Shown piece by piece: positions 13,873 through 21,701 of a stretch of DNA of 37,034 bases (position 1 is the stretch's first letter; every line of letters begins with the position of its first letter). The translations under genes were made by a program, and so were the position numbers. This DNA is from Candidatus Rokuibacteriota bacterium (GTDB lineage: Bacteria > Methylomirabilota > Methylomirabilia > Rokubacteriales > CSP1-6). The stretch lies in contig JACPSW010000065.1 in NCBI GenBank assembly GCA_016193045.1, positions 1 to 37,034 of the forward strand, in the 5' to 3' direction. The notes beneath the pieces are model-generated. The model did not search any database, was not told the origin of the DNA, and was given only the letters and a program-made list of their open reading frames with translations.

Positions 13873-15171
13873 TTGACGGTCGCCGCCCAGCCTCCGGTGA
13901 TCGTCCTGCCGGGCATCACGGCCACGGGTCTCGAGGACTTTTATCCCATCCCCCCCGAAGAAGTCTGGACCGCAGTCCTGACGAAACATTTCGACCGCAT
14001 CTCTCTGCATCCCGACGACGTCCGTTACGAAGCCCTGGAGCCCGCGCGCATCCAGCCGCGGCAACCCTTCGGCATCATCTATGAAGACCTGGTGGATGCG
14101 CTGCGTCACGACCTCACCCGCCGCCACGACCGCCCCACGCCGGTCTTCCTCCTCGCCTACGACTGGCGCCAGGACTGCCGCGCCACCTCCATGCAGCTCG
14201 ATTCCTTCATTGACGAAGTGCTCGCCCGCACCGGGCTGCTCCCGCACTACCGCGACGCGGACAACAAGCCGTTCCCGAACATGCGCGTGGACCTCGTCGG
14301 CCATTCGATGGGTGGGCTGATCATCGCGGACTACCTCGTGCGGATGCGCGATGCCGCGAAGAAGAAAGTCCGCCGCGTCGTGAGTATCGGCACGCCGTTT
14401 CAAGGCTCGTTGGACGCCATCGCCAAGGTAACCACGGGCATGGGCTCCTTCACGGAGGCTCCTCCTCGCGACCGCGAGCGCGAGGCTGCCCGAACCATTC
14501 CGGCGATCTATCAGCTCCTGCCCACTTTCTCCGCGGCCATCCAGCCCGATCCCGGGCTGCCCGGCGACATCTTTTCTGTCGGCACGTGGCAACCCACCAT
14601 CCTGCAGACCCTCGCCGAGTACGTCCGACAGCACAAGGCGCGCATCGAGGCGGAAGACCTGTTCACCAACTACCTCACGGCGGCCAAGGAGTTCCGCGTG
14701 AAAGGGGATTCGCTGAATCTCGGTAACGTCCTGCCGGAAGGAAGAGACGGCTGGATGGCCATCGTCGGCGTGGGGGCGCCGACGCGCCAGCTTGCCAAGG
14801 TGATCAAGTACCAGGGCAAACCATGGTTCGACATCCCCGAGCCGCTGGACCTGTGGGACGACGATCACCAGAGCCCTGTCACCGGAGACGGCACCGTGCC
14901 GTTCCTCGGCGCTTGTCCGAAGCCGTCGGTGCTGGAGAAGGGACGCCTGGTGTGTGTTTCACCGGATGAGTTCGGACTGCTCGAAATCCGCGATCGCGTC
15001 CTCGCCAAGACCGCGGGCTTTCACGCCGCGCTCCCCACCGTGAACCTCGTCCAACGTCTCACGATCCGCTTCCTCAACCCACGCTTCGATACCGACCTCA
15101 AAGCCCGCCCCGCCCCCGGCGTGACGAAACCCGTGTGGCCCCCCGCCCTCAAGATCGAAGTCCTCTCGTAG
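13873..15171 (+). CDS. LCAT/PGAP1-like alpha/beta hydrolase
   Basis: This protein of about 432 residues begins at TTG (GTG at 13897 is an alternative). An early oxyanion-type loop VIVLPGITATGLEDF leads to a nucleophile elbow GHSMGG at residues 143-148 with Ser145, then SIGTPFQGSLDAI. A later TGDGTVPFLGA block resembles the acid or His region of lecithin:cholesterol acyltransferase-like enzymes. It likely hydrolyses or transfers an acyl ester. No signal peptide is seen, so it is probably cytoplasmic. The gene stands alone between the frameshifted lipoprotein and a convergent membrane-anchored gene. Confidence 0.75.
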   Translation: MTVAAQPPVIVLPGITATGLEDFYPIPPEEVWTAVLTKHFDRISLHPDDVRYEALEPARIQPRQPFGIIYEDLVDALRHDLTRRHDRPTPVFLLAYDWRQDCRATSMQLDSFIDEVLARTGLLPHYRDADNKPFPNMRVDLVGHSMGGLIIADYLVRMRDAAKKKVRRVVSIGTPFQGSLDAIAKVTTGMGSFTEAPPRDREREAARTIPAIYQLLPTFSAAIQPDPGLPGDIFSVGTWQPTILQTLAEYVRQHKARIEAEDLFTNYLTAAKEFRVKGDSLNLGNVLPEGRDGWMAIVGVGAPTRQLAKVIKYQGKPWFDIPEPLDLWDDDHQSPVTGDGTVPFLGACPKPSVLEKGRLVCVSPDEFGLLEIRDRVLAKTAGFHAALPTVNLVQRLTIRFLNPRFDTDLKARPAPGVTKPVWPPALKIEVLS

Positions 15172-15238
15172 CGGCGGGCGGACTCGGCGAAAATGCGTCG
15201 CGCCGGTCTTTGGCTCCAGGACCGTGAGGCCGGAGCGG

Positions 15239-16498
15239 TCAGAGGAGCACTTCGGCGCGTTCGATCTGCTTGAGCGGGATGCCGAGCGTCATCGTGCCGC
15301 CCGGGAAGCGTCGCTCGACGCGTGCCATGCCATCGAGAACTTGCAGGAGCCGGCCCTCACGGGTCGTCCCGTGCGTGAGATGCAGCCGCACCGTCTTGCC
15401 GAGGTACTGGGTGAGATCCGTTGCCGGCACCGCACGAAATTCGCTCGTCACCGGCGCCGGTGCGGCGGGCGAGGGTGGGGTCGGGCGGGCGGGTGTTGAA
15501 GACACGGCCCTCATGCTCAAGTCCGTCACCGCCTTGCCGTTGACGGTCACGCTCAGATTCAACATCGAGACGATGTCCTCGGGCTTGAACAACTGGAGCG
15601 CCTGCATGTCCAACTCCACGGACGGCGTGATCTGCAGGCGCACTTCGCCCGGCCTGGTCAGGAACTCGCGATAGGCCTGGCGCAGCCCCGGCCCCGGAAC
15701 GAGCCCCCACTGCGCCCGGTATTCGGCGGCAATTCGGTTCACCTCCGACTCGATGTATTGCTCGCGGCTCATGCGGCTCGCCTGGGTGCAGTAACGTTTG
15801 AGCCGATCGGTGAAGGAGAGATCCCGGTAGACGACGTCGAACGCACGCAGGCGCGCCCGCGTTCCCATGGCGTTCTTCAGGTTCGGGGACGCATCGGCGA
15901 ACTCGACGTTGACCGCTGCCATGCCGAGATCGCGCATGCGCCACTCGGTGGTAATCCGCAGTGGGCCGCCACCCTTCTCGAACCGATAGCCGAGCGAGAC
16001 GTCGAAAACGAAGGACTGGTACCCCAGTCGTTGATACGCGTTGAGATCGAAATAGCGCACGTCGCCGCAATTTGACACCGGCGCCACGCCGCTCGATCGC
16101 ATGGCCGCGGCGATGAAGCGGTCGAGGGTCTCCGCCATGGGTCCATCGAGCTTGAATGTCAGGCCGCGCAACGTCGCGCGCAGATGTCCCGGCAGTTCGC
16201 CGTCGCGCAATTTCGCCGTTCCGGTGAGCAGGAACCAGAGCCCGGGCGTCTCGATCTCGATGCCTTCCATGTGCAGGCCGTCGTTGAAGGCCCTGGGCCG
16301 GATTTCGATATCCTCGACGCGTATGGTCCCGCCGGGCGTGACGGATACGCTGGCATAGCGCGTCTCGGCGACCGGCGAGATCTGGATGATGGCGTCCTCG
16401 AGGGCGGTTGTGACCTTGAAGCGGATGTAGAGCGTCCCGCCGCCGATCACTGCCGCGACGAAGAGCGCCAATCCGACGACGGGTTTCCACCACTTCAT
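15239..16498 (-). CDS. Membrane-anchored protein of unknown function with LSm-like C-terminus
   Basis: This protein of about 419 residues starts at MKWWKPVVGLALFVAAVIGG; GGGGGAGGG is seven bases upstream, which favours this over the longer frame to 16543. Residues 4-25 form a signal anchor. The large middle is beta-rich (ISPVAETRYASVSVTPGG, GTIRVEDIEIRP) like AsmA/DUF945-type periplasmic proteins. A Pro/Ala linker (STPARPTPPSPAAPAPV) precedes a C-terminal 60-residue unit YLGKTVRLHLTHGTTREGRL that looks like a small LSm/SH3 barrel. The function is unknown. Confidence 0.65.
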   Translation of the reverse strand: MKWWKPVVGLALFVAAVIGGGTLYIRFKVTTALEDAIIQISPVAETRYASVSVTPGGTIRVEDIEIRPRAFNDGLHMEGIEIETPGLWFLLTGTAKLRDGELPGHLRATLRGLTFKLDGPMAETLDRFIAAAMRSSGVAPVSNCGDVRYFDLNAYQRLGYQSFVFDVSLGYRFEKGGGPLRITTEWRMRDLGMAAVNVEFADASPNLKNAMGTRARLRAFDVVYRDLSFTDRLKRYCTQASRMSREQYIESEVNRIAAEYRAQWGLVPGPGLRQAYREFLTRPGEVRLQITPSVELDMQALQLFKPEDIVSMLNLSVTVNGKAVTDLSMRAVSSTPARPTPPSPAAPAPVTSEFRAVPATDLTQYLGKTVRLHLTHGTTREGRLLQVLDGMARVERRFPGGTMTLGIPLKQIERAEVLL

Positions 16499-16793
16499 TT
16501 GACGGCCCTCCCCCGAAGTCTTGATGCCGTTAGTCGTGAGCAAGCGGCATGCCGAGATTCACAGGGGGGCTGGAGAGAGAATCATTGTGAAAACAGCAGG
16601 ATACAGGTCGGTTCCGATGGGTGGGAGGGGAAACACCGGCCAAGATGGCACCTCCGGTTCCTCGCGTGCCAAATCTTGACGGGGAAGCACTATGGGTATT
16701 GACGCCTCGAGCTCCGTGAGGATAGGCTGACCGCAGCCGTGAAAATCGCCGTGACAACCCCGGCTCTGACGCTGGACTGAGACGCGGTAAGGG

Positions 16794-17286
16794 ATGAAGG
16801 TCGAGACCCAGCTGCCGCTTGGCAAAGTCGACCCGGGTCTGCGCGGCGCCCCGAAGCTCGACTTGCGCTCGGTGGCAGGCGGCGCGCGCGAGATCGAAGA
16901 ACTCGGCTTCGACGGAATGGTGACCGGCGAGATCAAGACGGATCCGTTCATCCCCCTGGCGCTGGCGGCCAGACGTGCGCGCTCGCATCGCATTTTACGC
17001 TTCGACGCGGACGTATAAGTCCGTCTTCGATGCTCACGGGTGGGGGGGCGTGGTTGATGAGCTTCATGGGCTCTCGACTCGGCAGCGATGGGAGGAAATG
17101 CCGAAGTACGTCTCGGATGAGGTGCTTGAGACGATCGCCGTGGTGGGAACGTACGATGAGGTTGCAGGGAAGCTAAAGAAGCGCTACGGGGACTTTGCCA
17201 CCCGCGTGGAGTTCAGCCTTCCCGTTCGGCGGCCCGCCGATCGGGATCGACTTCGGGCGGTGATCCGGGAGCTCCGCGAGGGGTAG
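16794..17286 (+). pseudogene. Luciferase-like F420-type oxidoreductase with internal deletion
   Basis: The N-terminal part MKVETQLPLGKVDPGLRGAP to DPFIPLALAARRAR and the C-terminal part RARIAFYASTRTYKSVFDAH to RVEFSLPV match the two ends of one luciferase-like monooxygenase family (the MKVDTQLP type). About 200 middle residues, including most of the barrel, are gone, and the two parts are in different frames. The join near 16970-16985 falls in a short RAR/GCGCGC-rich stretch, suggesting deletion between short repeats. The gene cannot make an active enzyme. Confidence 0.85.
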
Positions 17287-17313
17287 TCCGCTATCTTCGA
17301 GCCAGGAGATGAC

Positions 17314-17544
17314 ATGAGCCGAGGTCAGACGCGGGAGTTCAGGTGCGAGGTGGTATCCGAAACGGTGCTGATCCGCCTCCGTCGAGCGGACGGTTTCGGA
17401 CGGCCCCGGGGATATTTCGTTCAGTGCAACCAAACCGAGTGTCAGTACGTTGACGAGAACAAGCCGCCCTGCCCGCTGCACGTGGGCATGTTCGCGGAGG
17501 AGATAAGGATCGCGGAGGAAGCGCGGAGCCGCCGGGCCGAGTAG
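17314..17544 (+). CDS. Small Cys-rich protein, family B copy 2 (putative zinc binding)
   Basis: The 76-residue product begins MSRGQTREFRCEVVSETVLI. It is almost the same protein as that at 9369-9599. C11, C38, C43, C53 and H56 are conserved; C-x4-C-x9-C-x2-H could hold zinc. The homology includes AGGAGAT and the start region, so the duplicated DNA includes the ribosome site. It follows a pseudogene and precedes the aldehyde oxidoreductase promoter. The family and role are not recognised. Confidence 0.65.
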   Translation: MSRGQTREFRCEVVSETVLIRLRRADGFGRPRGYFVQCNQTECQYVDENKPPCPLHVGMFAEEIRIAEEARSRRAE

Positions 17545-17578
17545 GGGATTCGGGGCGGACCTGAGCGTTTGCCGTCTA

Positions 17579-17607
17579 TTGACACCGGCGCCGGCAGCCC
17601 CTAGATT
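17579..17607 (+). promoter_or_regulatory. Promoter of the aldehyde oxidoreductase gene
   Basis: TTGACA (17579-17584), 17 nt, TAGATT (17602-17607), followed 6 nt later by GAGGAG and the ATG at 17629. The 5' leader would be very short. Confidence 0.72.
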
Positions 17608-17628
17608 CCTCTTGAGGAGAGCCCATAT

Positions 17629-19509
17629 ATGGCATCAGGGATGACCGCCAGGCTTCTGCACGTCGATCTCGCCAGCCGCCAGACCCGCGTCGAAGAGCTC
17701 CCCGAGACCCTCCTGCGCAAGTGCCTGGGCGGCGGGGCGCTGGCCAGCTACCTCCTCCTCCGGGAGATGCCGCCGGGGGTGGATCCCCTGGGCCCCGACA
17801 ACATCCTTGTCTTCACCACGAGCGTGATCAACGGGCTTTCGCTCTCCGGGACGAATCGCTACACGGCGGCGGCCAAGTCGCCGCTGACCGGCGGCTACTC
17901 GGAGTCCGAGGCCGGCGGGTGGTGGGGACCCGAGCTGCGCGCGGCGGGCGACGATGGCCTCCTGATCCGCGGGCAGGCGGAGTCGCCGGTCTATCTGTGG
18001 ATCAAGGACGGCCAGGTGGAGTTCCGGGACGCGCGCCCCTACTGGGGGCGGCTCTCGGGGGAAGTGCAGGACGGGCTCGAGCAGGAGCTGGGGGACAAGC
18101 GGATCCGCGTCCTCCAGACCGGCGTGGCGGGCGAGCGGGGGGTCCGCTTCGCGGCGATCGTGAACCAGCTCAAGCACTTCCACGGCCGCGGCGGACTTGG
18201 CGCCGTGATGGGCGCCAAGCGCCTCAAGGCCATCGTCGTCCGCGGCACGAAGCCGCCTCTCGCCATGGACAAGGACGGCGCGCGCGGCGCGCTCACCTGG
18301 TTCCGCGAGCACTACGACCGCTCCAAGGACCGCTTCCACACGCTCGGGAGCGCCAGCGCCCTGCTCGCCCTCGAGGCGAGCGGGATCCTGCCGACCCGCA
18401 ATTTCCGCGACGGCTCCTTCGAGCACGCCCGCGCCATCAGCGGGCAGAAGATGGCCGAGACCATCCTGGTCAATCGCGGCACCTGCTACGCGTGCGCCGT
18501 CGCCTGCAAGCGGGAGGTGGCGATCCCGGAGGACGGGGTCGATCCCAAGTACGGCGGCCCGGAATACGAGACGCTGGCGGCGTCGGGGTCGCTCTGCGGA
18601 GTGGGAGATCTCCGGGCGCTGGCGCGGGTGAACCAGCTCCTGGCCCAGTACGTCCTCGATTCCATCTCGACGGGCGCCGTCATGGCCTTCGCGCTGGAGT
18701 GCTACGAGCACGGGATCCTGACGAAGGCGGACACGGGAGGGCTCGAGCTGACCTGGGGGAACGCCGAGGCGGTCGAGCAGCTCGTCCACCGGATCGGGCG
18801 CCGGGAGGGAATCGGCGACGTGCTGGCCGAAGGCGTGCGGCGGGCGGCCGCGCGCCTCGGACGAGGCGCCGAGCGCTTCGCGCTCCACGTCAAGGGCCAG
18901 GAGCTGCCGATGCACGACCCGCGGGGGAAGAAGGGGCTCTCGCTGGCGTACGCGCTCTCGCCGACGGGGGCCGACCACATGGAGGCGCCGCACGATCCGC
19001 TCTACGCCGGGTTCCATCCGACGGGCCACCCGATGGGGGCGCTGGGTCTCATCGAGCCCCTCGACCCGCTGGCCCTCGACGCGGCCAAGGTGCGAGCTTT
19101 CTTCGTCACCCAGCAGCTGTGGAGCTTCTACAACGCGGTCGGCATGTGCGACTTCGTCGGCACGCCGCTCAACAGCCTGGAGCCGATGCCGCTGGTCTCC
19201 TACGTGAACTCGGTGACGGGCTGGAACATGAGCCTCTACGAGGTTCTGAAGGTCGGGGAGCGGGCCAACACGCTGGCGCGCCTCTTCAACTGCCGGGAGG
19301 GCTTCACGCCGGACGACGACGTGCTGCCCCCCCGGCTGCACGAGGGGATCGGCAACGGCCCGCTCAAGGGCCAGCGGATCGACCCCGCCGAGTTCCTGGC
19401 CGCGCGGCGGGTCTACTACGAGATGGCCGGCTGGAGCCCGGAAACGGGCCGGCCCACGGCCGCCAAGCTGGCGGAGCTGGGCATCGACGCCGCCGCGATC
19501 AGGGCCTGA
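17629..19509 (+). CDS. Aldehyde:ferredoxin oxidoreductase family enzyme (tungsten/molybdenum bis-pterin)
   Basis: This 626-residue AOR-family protein is close to the usual 600-620 length. Known members oxidise aldehydes or related compounds with a tungsto- or molybdo-bis-pyranopterin and one 4Fe-4S cluster. Visible features are the N-terminal LGGGALASYLLL, NRYTAAAKSPLTGGYSESEAGGWWGPELRAAG for pterin binding, and cluster ligands C286, C289, C293 (CYACAVAC) with a fourth, C507, in VGMCDF. KGQELPMHDPRGKKG and SPTGADHMEAPHDP are typical of the catalytic half. GAGGAG precedes the ATG; an inner ATG at 17641 is possible. The substrate is not known. A crotonase gene follows. Confidence 0.93.
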   Translation: MASGMTARLLHVDLASRQTRVEELPETLLRKCLGGGALASYLLLREMPPGVDPLGPDNILVFTTSVINGLSLSGTNRYTAAAKSPLTGGYSESEAGGWWGPELRAAGDDGLLIRGQAESPVYLWIKDGQVEFRDARPYWGRLSGEVQDGLEQELGDKRIRVLQTGVAGERGVRFAAIVNQLKHFHGRGGLGAVMGAKRLKAIVVRGTKPPLAMDKDGARGALTWFREHYDRSKDRFHTLGSASALLALEASGILPTRNFRDGSFEHARAISGQKMAETILVNRGTCYACAVACKREVAIPEDGVDPKYGGPEYETLAASGSLCGVGDLRALARVNQLLAQYVLDSISTGAVMAFALECYEHGILTKADTGGLELTWGNAEAVEQLVHRIGRREGIGDVLAEGVRRAAARLGRGAERFALHVKGQELPMHDPRGKKGLSLAYALSPTGADHMEAPHDPLYAGFHPTGHPMGALGLIEPLDPLALDAAKVRAFFVTQQLWSFYNAVGMCDFVGTPLNSLEPMPLVSYVNSVTGWNMSLYEVLKVGERANTLARLFNCREGFTPDDDVLPPRLHEGIGNGPLKGQRIDPAEFLAARRVYYEMAGWSPETGRPTAAKLAELGIDAAAIRA

Positions 19510-19539
19510 AAGCCTCTCCGCACACGGTGGGGGACCCGA

Positions 19540-19574
19540 GGGGGGAGGGGTCGAGGCACTCGATCTCTCCCCCC
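19540..19574 (+). terminator. Strong 16-bp hairpin between oxidoreductase and crotonase genes
   Basis: GGGGGGAGGGGTCGAG (19540-19555) pairs with CTCGATCTCTCCCCCC (19559-19574), with two G-T wobbles and loop GCA. It starts 31 nt after the oxidoreductase stop and lies 30 nt before the crotonase ATG. There is no T-run. It may terminate, attenuate or protect the upstream mRNA. Confidence 0.55.
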
Positions 19575-19603
19575 GGTTCGTTCAGACAGGGAGGAGTTGA
19601 CGC

Positions 19604-20434
19604 ATGGCCGCGGCCACGGTGCTCTACCAGCGGGACGGGCGCATCGCCCGGATCACCCTGAACCGACCCGAGAAGTTGAACGCCATCAACGACGCCATGC
19701 CCGGGGAGCTCAGGGCGGCCGTCGCCGAGGCCAACCGCGACGACGCGGTCCATGTCATCGTCTTGACGGGAGCGGGGCGCGCGTTCTGCGCGGGCTACGA
19801 TCTGGAGCTCTACGCCGAGCGCGCGCGGCCGGCGACCTACAGCCAGGACCTGCCCTGGGACCCGATGGTGGACTACGCGTTGATGAGCGAGAATACCGCC
19901 TGCTTCATGAGCCTCTGGCGCAGCCTCAAGCCGGCGATCTGCAAGGTCCGCGGCTATGCGGTGGCGGGCGGGAGCGACATCGCGCTCTGCTGCGACCTCC
20001 TCGTCATGGCCGAGGACGCCCGGATCGGCTATCCCCCGGCGCGGGTCTGGGGCTGCCCCACCACCGCGATGTGGGTCTACCGGCTGGGGGCAGAGCGGGC
20101 GAAGCGGCTCCTGCTGACCGGGGACCTGATCACGGGTCGCGAGGCCGGCCAGATGGGGCTCGCGGCCGCCGCCGTGCCCGAGCCGGACCTGGACGCGACG
20201 GCCGACAGGCTCGCGGCCCGGATGGCGGGGGTGCCCAGGAACCAGCTCATGATGCAGAAGCTGATGATCAACCAGGCCTACGAGAACATGGGCCTGGCGA
20301 CGACCCAGCTGATCGCGACGCTGCTCGACGGGATCGCACGCCACAGTCCCGAGGGGTTCGCCTGGAAGGCCCGCGCCGAGCAGGTCGGCTTCAAGCAGGC
20401 GGTGAAGGAACGCGACAGCGGCGAGCCGATCTAA
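19604..20434 (+). CDS. Crotonase/enoyl-CoA hydratase family protein
   Basis: This 276-residue crotonase superfamily member starts at ATG behind GGGAGGAG. The N-terminal [20 protein letters not shown], the first oxyanion segment [18 protein letters not shown] and the second, [20 protein letters not shown], are clear. The usual hydratase sequence QPE, which carries a catalytic glutamate, is here PPA within [14 protein letters not shown], so classical hydratase chemistry is doubtful. A different CoA-thioester reaction is possible. It may share an operon with the oxidoreductase, separated by a strong hairpin. Confidence 0.88.
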   Translation: MAAATVLYQRDGRIARITLNRPEKLNAINDAMPGELRAAVAEANRDDAVHVIVLTGAGRAFCAGYDLELYAERARPATYSQDLPWDPMVDYALMSENTACFMSLWRSLKPAICKVRGYAVAGGSDIALCCDLLVMAEDARIGYPPARVWGCPTTAMWVYRLGAERAKRLLLTGDLITGREAGQMGLAAAAVPEPDLDATADRLAARMAGVPRNQLMMQKLMINQAYENMGLATTQLIATLLDGIARHSPEGFAWKARAEQVGFKQAVKERDSGEPI

Positions 20435-20437
20435 GTC

Positions 20438-20446
20438 TGCTATCAT
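20438..20446 (+). promoter_or_regulatory. Extended -10 promoter before the structured leader
   Basis: TGCTATCAT (20438-20446) is an extended -10 element just past the crotonase stop. The predicted transcription start, about 20453, coincides with the first paired base of the structured leader. Confidence 0.45.
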
Positions 20447-20453
20447 GGAAGAC

Positions 20454-20582
20454 ATGCCCGCTGCGTCGCCGCAACCGCGACGGGTGAAGCCGGGTCGGTG
20501 CGGCCAGCGCCACAATGCGGGGATGTTGGTCCCCGGCCATCGTCTCGGATAGCCGCCGGAGTAACGCCCGGCCGGCGGGCAT
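20454..20582 (+). ncRNA. Structured 5' leader, riboswitch candidate, before the cobalamin adenosyltransferase genes
   Basis: A closing stem of ten pairs joins 20454-20463 to 20573-20582 (ATGCCCGCTG with CGGCGGGCAT, one G-T). Inside are CCGCA-A-CCG (20469-20477) pairing with CGGTGCGG (20496-20503), and GGGGA (20519-20523) pairing with TCCCC (20530-20534). The fragments GGGTGAAGCC, GCGCCACAATG and GGATAGCC loosely recall cobalamin riboswitch core elements, which would suit the downstream gene. The match is incomplete, so the class is left open. The ribosome site GGAGGA lies just after the closing stem. Confidence 0.42.
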
Positions 20583-20600
20583 TTCCCACGGAGGACGACG

Positions 20601-20732
20601 ATGACGGCCAAGGTGTTGCCGGTGATCCGGATCGAATGCGCCGTTCACGGGGCGCTGATCGCGGCCGGTGCGGCGCTCGCGCACTCGTTCGCGACGCTGG
20701 ACTGGCAGCGGGGCGCCCCGAAGGCCGGGTGA
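20601..20732 (+). CDS. Small ORF (43 aa) coupled to the adenosyltransferase
   Basis: The product MTAKVLPVIRIECAVHGALI continues AAGAALAHSFATLDWQ to a Gly stop. One modest hydrophobic stretch (about residues 15-32) is present. A strong GGAGGA lies seven bases before the ATG, better than that of the next gene, and the stop overlaps the next start in TGATG. It could be a small membrane protein or a translated leader that couples translation of the adenosyltransferase. No family is recognised. Confidence 0.5.
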   Translation: MTAKVLPVIRIECAVHGALIAAGAALAHSFATLDWQRGAPKAG

Positions 20733-21346
20733 TGACGATCCGCATCACGCGCGTGTACACGCGCACGGGCGACAAGGGAACCACGGCCCTCGTCGGCGGC
20801 AGGCGCGTGGCCAAGGATTCGCCGCGGATCGCCGCCTACGGGACGATCGACGAGCTGAACTCGATCCTCGGTCTCGCGCGCGCCTTCAACGAGGAGCGGC
20901 TGGGGGAGGGGGAGAAGCACCGCTGGCTCGATGAGGTGTTCCGGCGCCTGCAGAACCAACTCTTCGACCTCGGCAGCGAGCTGGCCACGCCGCCGGAGGC
21001 GGCGTACGAGGGGATGTTCCGGGTCGGCGAGGCCGAGGTGAAGGAGCTGGAGGCGCTCATGGATCGCTGCCAGAAGGACCTCGCACCGCTCAAGTCCTTC
21101 GTGCTCCCCGGCGGCGGGCGCATCAGCGGCTTTCTCCACCAGTGCCGCACGGTGTGCCGCCGCGCCGAGCGGGAGCTCCTGGCCCTCTCACGCGTGGAGC
21201 CGATCGGCGAGGCGCCGCTGCGCTACGTGAACCGGCTGAGCGACGTCTTCTTCGTACTCTCGCGCTGGGTCGGCCGGCACCTCGGCGAGCGGGAGTATCT
21301 CTGGGAGCGCGGGCTCCAGCGTCACGCGCCCGAGAAGCGGAAGTAG
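20732..21346 (+). CDS. Cob(I)alamin adenosyltransferase, PduO type
   Basis: This 204-residue enzyme transfers the adenosyl group of ATP to cob(I)alamin to make coenzyme B12. The N-terminal ATP-binding [18 protein letters not shown] is followed by [16 protein letters not shown], the C-terminal helix [11 protein letters not shown] and [13 protein letters not shown], all hallmarks of the PduO family. The start at 20732 overlaps the stop of the 43-residue ORF and is chosen over an upstream frame without ribosome site. It likely lies under the structured leader at 20454-20582. It supports B12-dependent mutases elsewhere in the genome. Confidence 0.93.
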   Translation: MTIRITRVYTRTGDKGTTALVGGRRVAKDSPRIAAYGTIDELNSILGLARAFNEERLGEGEKHRWLDEVFRRLQNQLFDLGSELATPPEAAYEGMFRVGEAEVKELEALMDRCQKDLAPLKSFVLPGGGRISGFLHQCRTVCRRAERELLALSRVEPIGEAPLRYVNRLSDVFFVLSRWVGRHLGEREYLWERGLQRHAPEKRK

Positions 21347-21356
21347 GAGCGCGCGA

Positions 21357-21701
21357 ATGAGCGGCCTGAGGGGAGAAAAGTGCGTGCCCTGCCACGGTGG
21401 CGTGCCGCCGGCGACGGAGGCCGAGATCGCCCGGTGGAAGCCCGAGGTCCCCGACTGGCGGCTGGTGGAGCGCGACGGAATCCCCCGGCTCGAGCGGGTC
21501 TTCACCTTCAAGGATTTCGCCGGCCCCCTGGCCTTCACGAATCGCGTGGGCGCGCTCGCCGAGGCGGAGGGCCACCATCCGGCGCTCCTCACCGAGTGGG
21601 GGCGGGTGACGGTGACCTGGTGGACCCATGCGATCCGCGGCCTCCACCGGAACGACTTCATCATGGCGGCAAAAACCGACGCGCTCGCTCATGCCCGATG
21701 A
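21357..21701 (+). CDS. Pterin-4a-carbinolamine dehydratase
   Basis: This 114-residue PCD/DCoH-family protein has N-terminal [19 protein letters not shown], a central [27 protein letters not shown] and [21 protein letters not shown]. The paired histidines (GHHP) and the later His of WWTH are the catalytic-type residues. It dehydrates 4a-hydroxy-pterins or, in bacteria lacking aromatic hydroxylases, may serve molybdopterin or other pterin metabolism, which fits the AOR gene upstream. TAGGAG precedes the ATG; its end overlaps the MFS gene. Confidence 0.92.
   Translation: MSGLRGEKCVPCHGGVPPATEAEIARWKPEVPDWRLVERDGIPRLERVFTFKDFAGPLAFTNRVGALAEAEGHHPALLTEWGRVTVTWWTHAIRGLHRNDFIMAAKTDALAHAR

Noticed and set aside
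17635..19341. A 568-codon minus-strand frame opposite the aldehyde oxidoreductase gene.
   Set aside because: The composition is typical of antisense translation of GC-rich codons; the plus-strand protein has complete AOR motifs.
20454..20582. A firm call of cobalamin riboswitch.
   Set aside because: The closing stem is good and the context fits, but the consensus B12 box and core are not matched well enough by eye; it is left as a structured leader candidate.
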